Assembly: GCF_014655595.1 (NCBI RefSeq)
Contig: NZ_BNBL01000019.1
Span: forward strand, 1-64,000
DNA from: Streptomyces griseocarneus
Lineage (GTDB): Bacteria; Actinomycetota; Actinomycetes; Streptomycetales; Streptomycetaceae
Direction of reading: 5' to 3'
DNA length: 64,000 bases
In this document: one piece after another, positions 62,566 through 64,000 of the stretch
How positions within the stretch are numbered: position 1 is the first letter of the stretch
Layout of the letters: every line of letters starts with the position of its first letter
Made by a program: the position numbers and the translations under genes
The notes under the pieces: generated by a model
The model's input: only the letters and a program-made list of their open reading frames with translations
What the model was told of the DNA's origin: nothing
Databases searched by the model: none

Positions 62566-62775
62566 GCCTTCACCGTACGTGCTGCGCACGGCTTCGAGTG
62601 AGGTCTTGCCCGGTCCCCAACGGGTTTGTGGGCAGTCGTTCCGCAGGGCGGAACGGGTGGGCACAAACCGGGCCACCGGCCCGCACCAGACGGCCGGTTC
62701 GGCACCGCCGGGCACCTTGCGGTGAGCTGAGCGCCGTTGCGGCGGAAAGAGATCCCGGGGCGGAGCGCAAGACAC

Positions 62776-64000
62776 TCACCCGGTGGAGGCCACCGCCGCC
62801 GCCAGCTTGTCCAGGGCCTGCTGCGCGGCATCGGCGTCCGTCGTGCCCGAGGCCATGAACGCGAAGGTCACCAGCCGCCCCGACGGCGTCACCGCCGTGC
62901 CGGCCAGGGTGTTCACGCCGGTCAGGGTGCCGGTCTTGGCGCGGACGGCGGCGCGTCCGGCGCTCTCGCGGGGGTAGCGGTCGCGCAGCGTGCCGCTGAA
63001 GCCCGCCACCGGCAGGCCCGTGAGCACGGGCCGCAGCCGTGGGGCGCGCGGATCCGCGGAACGGGCCAGCAGCCGTGCCAGGAAGGCGGCGGAGACCTGG
63101 TCGGCGCGGTCCAGGCCGCTGCCGTCGGCGATCCGTACGCCCTCCATCGGCAGCCCCAGGCCGGCCAGCCGGTCCGTGACGGCCCTGGCGGCGCCCTCGA
63201 AGCTCGCCGGCTGCCCGGACGCCAGGGCGGTCTGGCGCGCGAGCGCCTCGGCGATGTCGTTGTCGCTGTAGGTCAGCGCCCGCTCGACCAGGTCGGCCAG
63301 CGGCGCCGACGCGACGGCGGCGACGCGCGCCGCCTTGGCGTCGGCCCGGCCCTCCGCCACGTCGCCCTCGATCTCCACGCCCCGCTCGCGCAGCAGGTCC
63401 GCGAACTTCCGCGCCGCGTCCGCGGCCGGCTCGGCCGTGCGGTCGGCAGGTCCGCGGTTGGAGTCGTCGAGGCGGCCCTCGTCGACCATCAGCGCGCTGA
63501 CGGGGGCGATGTTCACGTTGATGCCGATGGGGTGGCGTGCGGGGCCGGAGTAGCGCGAGGCGTCGTAGGCGAGCCGCGTGCGGGTGGTCCCGCGCGCCTT
63601 GAGCGAGCGGGCCGTCGCGTCCGCCAGGTCGGCGAGCGAGGCGAAGCGCGGCCCGCCGCCCTTGCCGGGCGGTGCCGCGGTGAGCGTGGGGTCGCCCCCG
63701 CCCACCAGCACGATGCCGTCCCCTCCGGCGACCACCGTCGTCTCGATGCGGTGGTCGGGCCCCAGCGCGGCGAGCGCGGCCGCCGCCGTGGCGAGCTTGA
63801 CCGTGGAGGCCGGGGTGTACGCGGTGCGCTCACGGGACCCGTACAGCTGCTCCCCCGTGGCGGCGTCGACGACGGACGCCGCGTGCTCGCTGCCCAGCGC
63901 GGAGTCGCCCAGCAGCGGCTCCAGCGTCCCGGCCAGGCTCTCGCGGGGCGTTGAGGCGCCCCGGGCGCGGAGCGCGCCGAGCACCGGAGGAGCCGTGATC
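62776..64000 (-). CDS. dacB: D-alanyl-D-alanine carboxypeptidase (PBP4, S13 family), 5' end off the window
   Basis: At least 408 residues, cut by the right edge. It trims D-Ala from peptidoglycan. All three penicillin-binding motifs are present: SxxK in TPASTVKLATAA, SDN in YSDNDIAEALARQTA and KTG in RAKTGTLTGVNTLAG. GVRIADGSGLDRADQVS is also typical of the family. The N-terminal signal or anchor lies outside. Its direction toward the zincin and tilS genes suggests a leftward cluster, but a 210-base gap separates them. Confidence 0.93.
   Translation of the reverse strand, partial: ITAPPVLGALRARGASTPRESLAGTLEPLLGDSALGSEHAASVVDAATGEQLYGSRERTAYTPASTVKLATAAAALAALGPDHRIETTVVAGGDGIVLVGGGDPTLTAAPPGKGGGPRFASLADLADATARSLKARGTTRTRLAYDASRYSGPARHPIGINVNIAPVSALMVDEGRLDDSNRGPADRTAEPAADAARKFADLLRERGVEIEGDVAEGRADAKAARVAAVASAPLADLVERALTYSDNDIAEALARQTALASGQPASFEGAARAVTDRLAGLGLPMEGVRIADGSGLDRADQVSAAFLARLLARSADPRAPRLRPVLTGLPVAGFSGTLRDRYPRESAGRAAVRAKTGTLTGVNTLAGTAVTPSGRLVTFAFMASGTTDADAAQQALDKLAAAVASTG

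Overview
The window is a chromosomal stretch of a Streptomyces or very close relative. Coding sequence is very GC-rich, GTG starts and ATGA/GTGA stop-start overlaps are common, and several signature loci are present: sigE-cseABC, lsr2, radA-disA, clpC, an actinobacterial folate cluster with a DUF3180 protein, and ftsH-hpt-tilS. I see no prophage, insertion sequence, CRISPR array or tRNA. It is mostly core chromosome with one clear accessory island.

Layout. 1-486 is the promoter and leader of a ribosomal RNA operon transcribed leftward; the 16S gene lies just outside the left edge. 487-10833 holds a small membrane protein, an SH3 protein, a transmembrane Ser/Thr kinase with a beta-propeller ectodomain, ilvD, a TetR regulator coupled to a TIM-barrel isomerase, a Ppx/GppA phosphatase, a cysteine-rich protein and an unusual sigma-like/anti-sigma-like/BACON membrane protein. 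11020-16658 is radA and disA (DNA integrity and c-di-AMP), a Gly/Ser-rich membrane protein, a PPOX-fold protein and mutY. 17036-20314 is the cell-envelope stress operon sigE-cseA-cseB-cseC, followed by a drug-type ABC exporter and a secreted M23 peptidase.

The accessory element is 23477-26588: a small Trypco2 protein and a 919-residue protein that joins a trypsin-like protease, a NACHT NTPase and a C-terminal region of much lower GC. It is bounded by a divergent leader on the left and a strong hairpin terminator on the right. It looks like a bacterial NLR-type conflict/defence module and is the best candidate here for a little-described system.

26655-34682 runs clpC, a hypothetical gene, lsr2, argA-type acetyltransferase, a BlaI-family repressor, a 59-residue membrane protein, two hypothetical/secreted proteins and coaX. 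34682-39161 is a tightly overlapping leftward operon for NAD and CoA precursors: a DUF2520 reductase, panC, a fused nadB-nadC reading frame and coaX. 39275-50008 holds a DUF5937 ArsR-like regulator, a NarL-type two-component system, a MidA methyltransferase next to an orphan nuoD, a coiled-coil membrane protein and a divergent OpuC-type osmoprotectant importer.

50041-57205 carries folate genes (folK, folB, folP, folE, DUF3180, an NTF2-like gene), interrupted by an MprF-like lysyltransferase with a candidate ECF sigma promoter and a membrane-anchored esterase. 57358-64000 is ftsH, hpt, tilS, a zincin protease and the C-terminal part of a D-Ala-D-Ala carboxypeptidase cut by the right edge.

Themes: envelope stress and cell wall (sigE-cse, M23 peptidase, MprF-like, carboxypeptidase), cofactor synthesis (NAD, CoA, folate), proteolysis (ClpC, FtsH, trypsin-NACHT) and genome maintenance (RadA, DisA, MutY, Lsr2). 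Start sites were chosen by ribosome binding sites, overlaps and remembered homologues; no alignment or database search was run.
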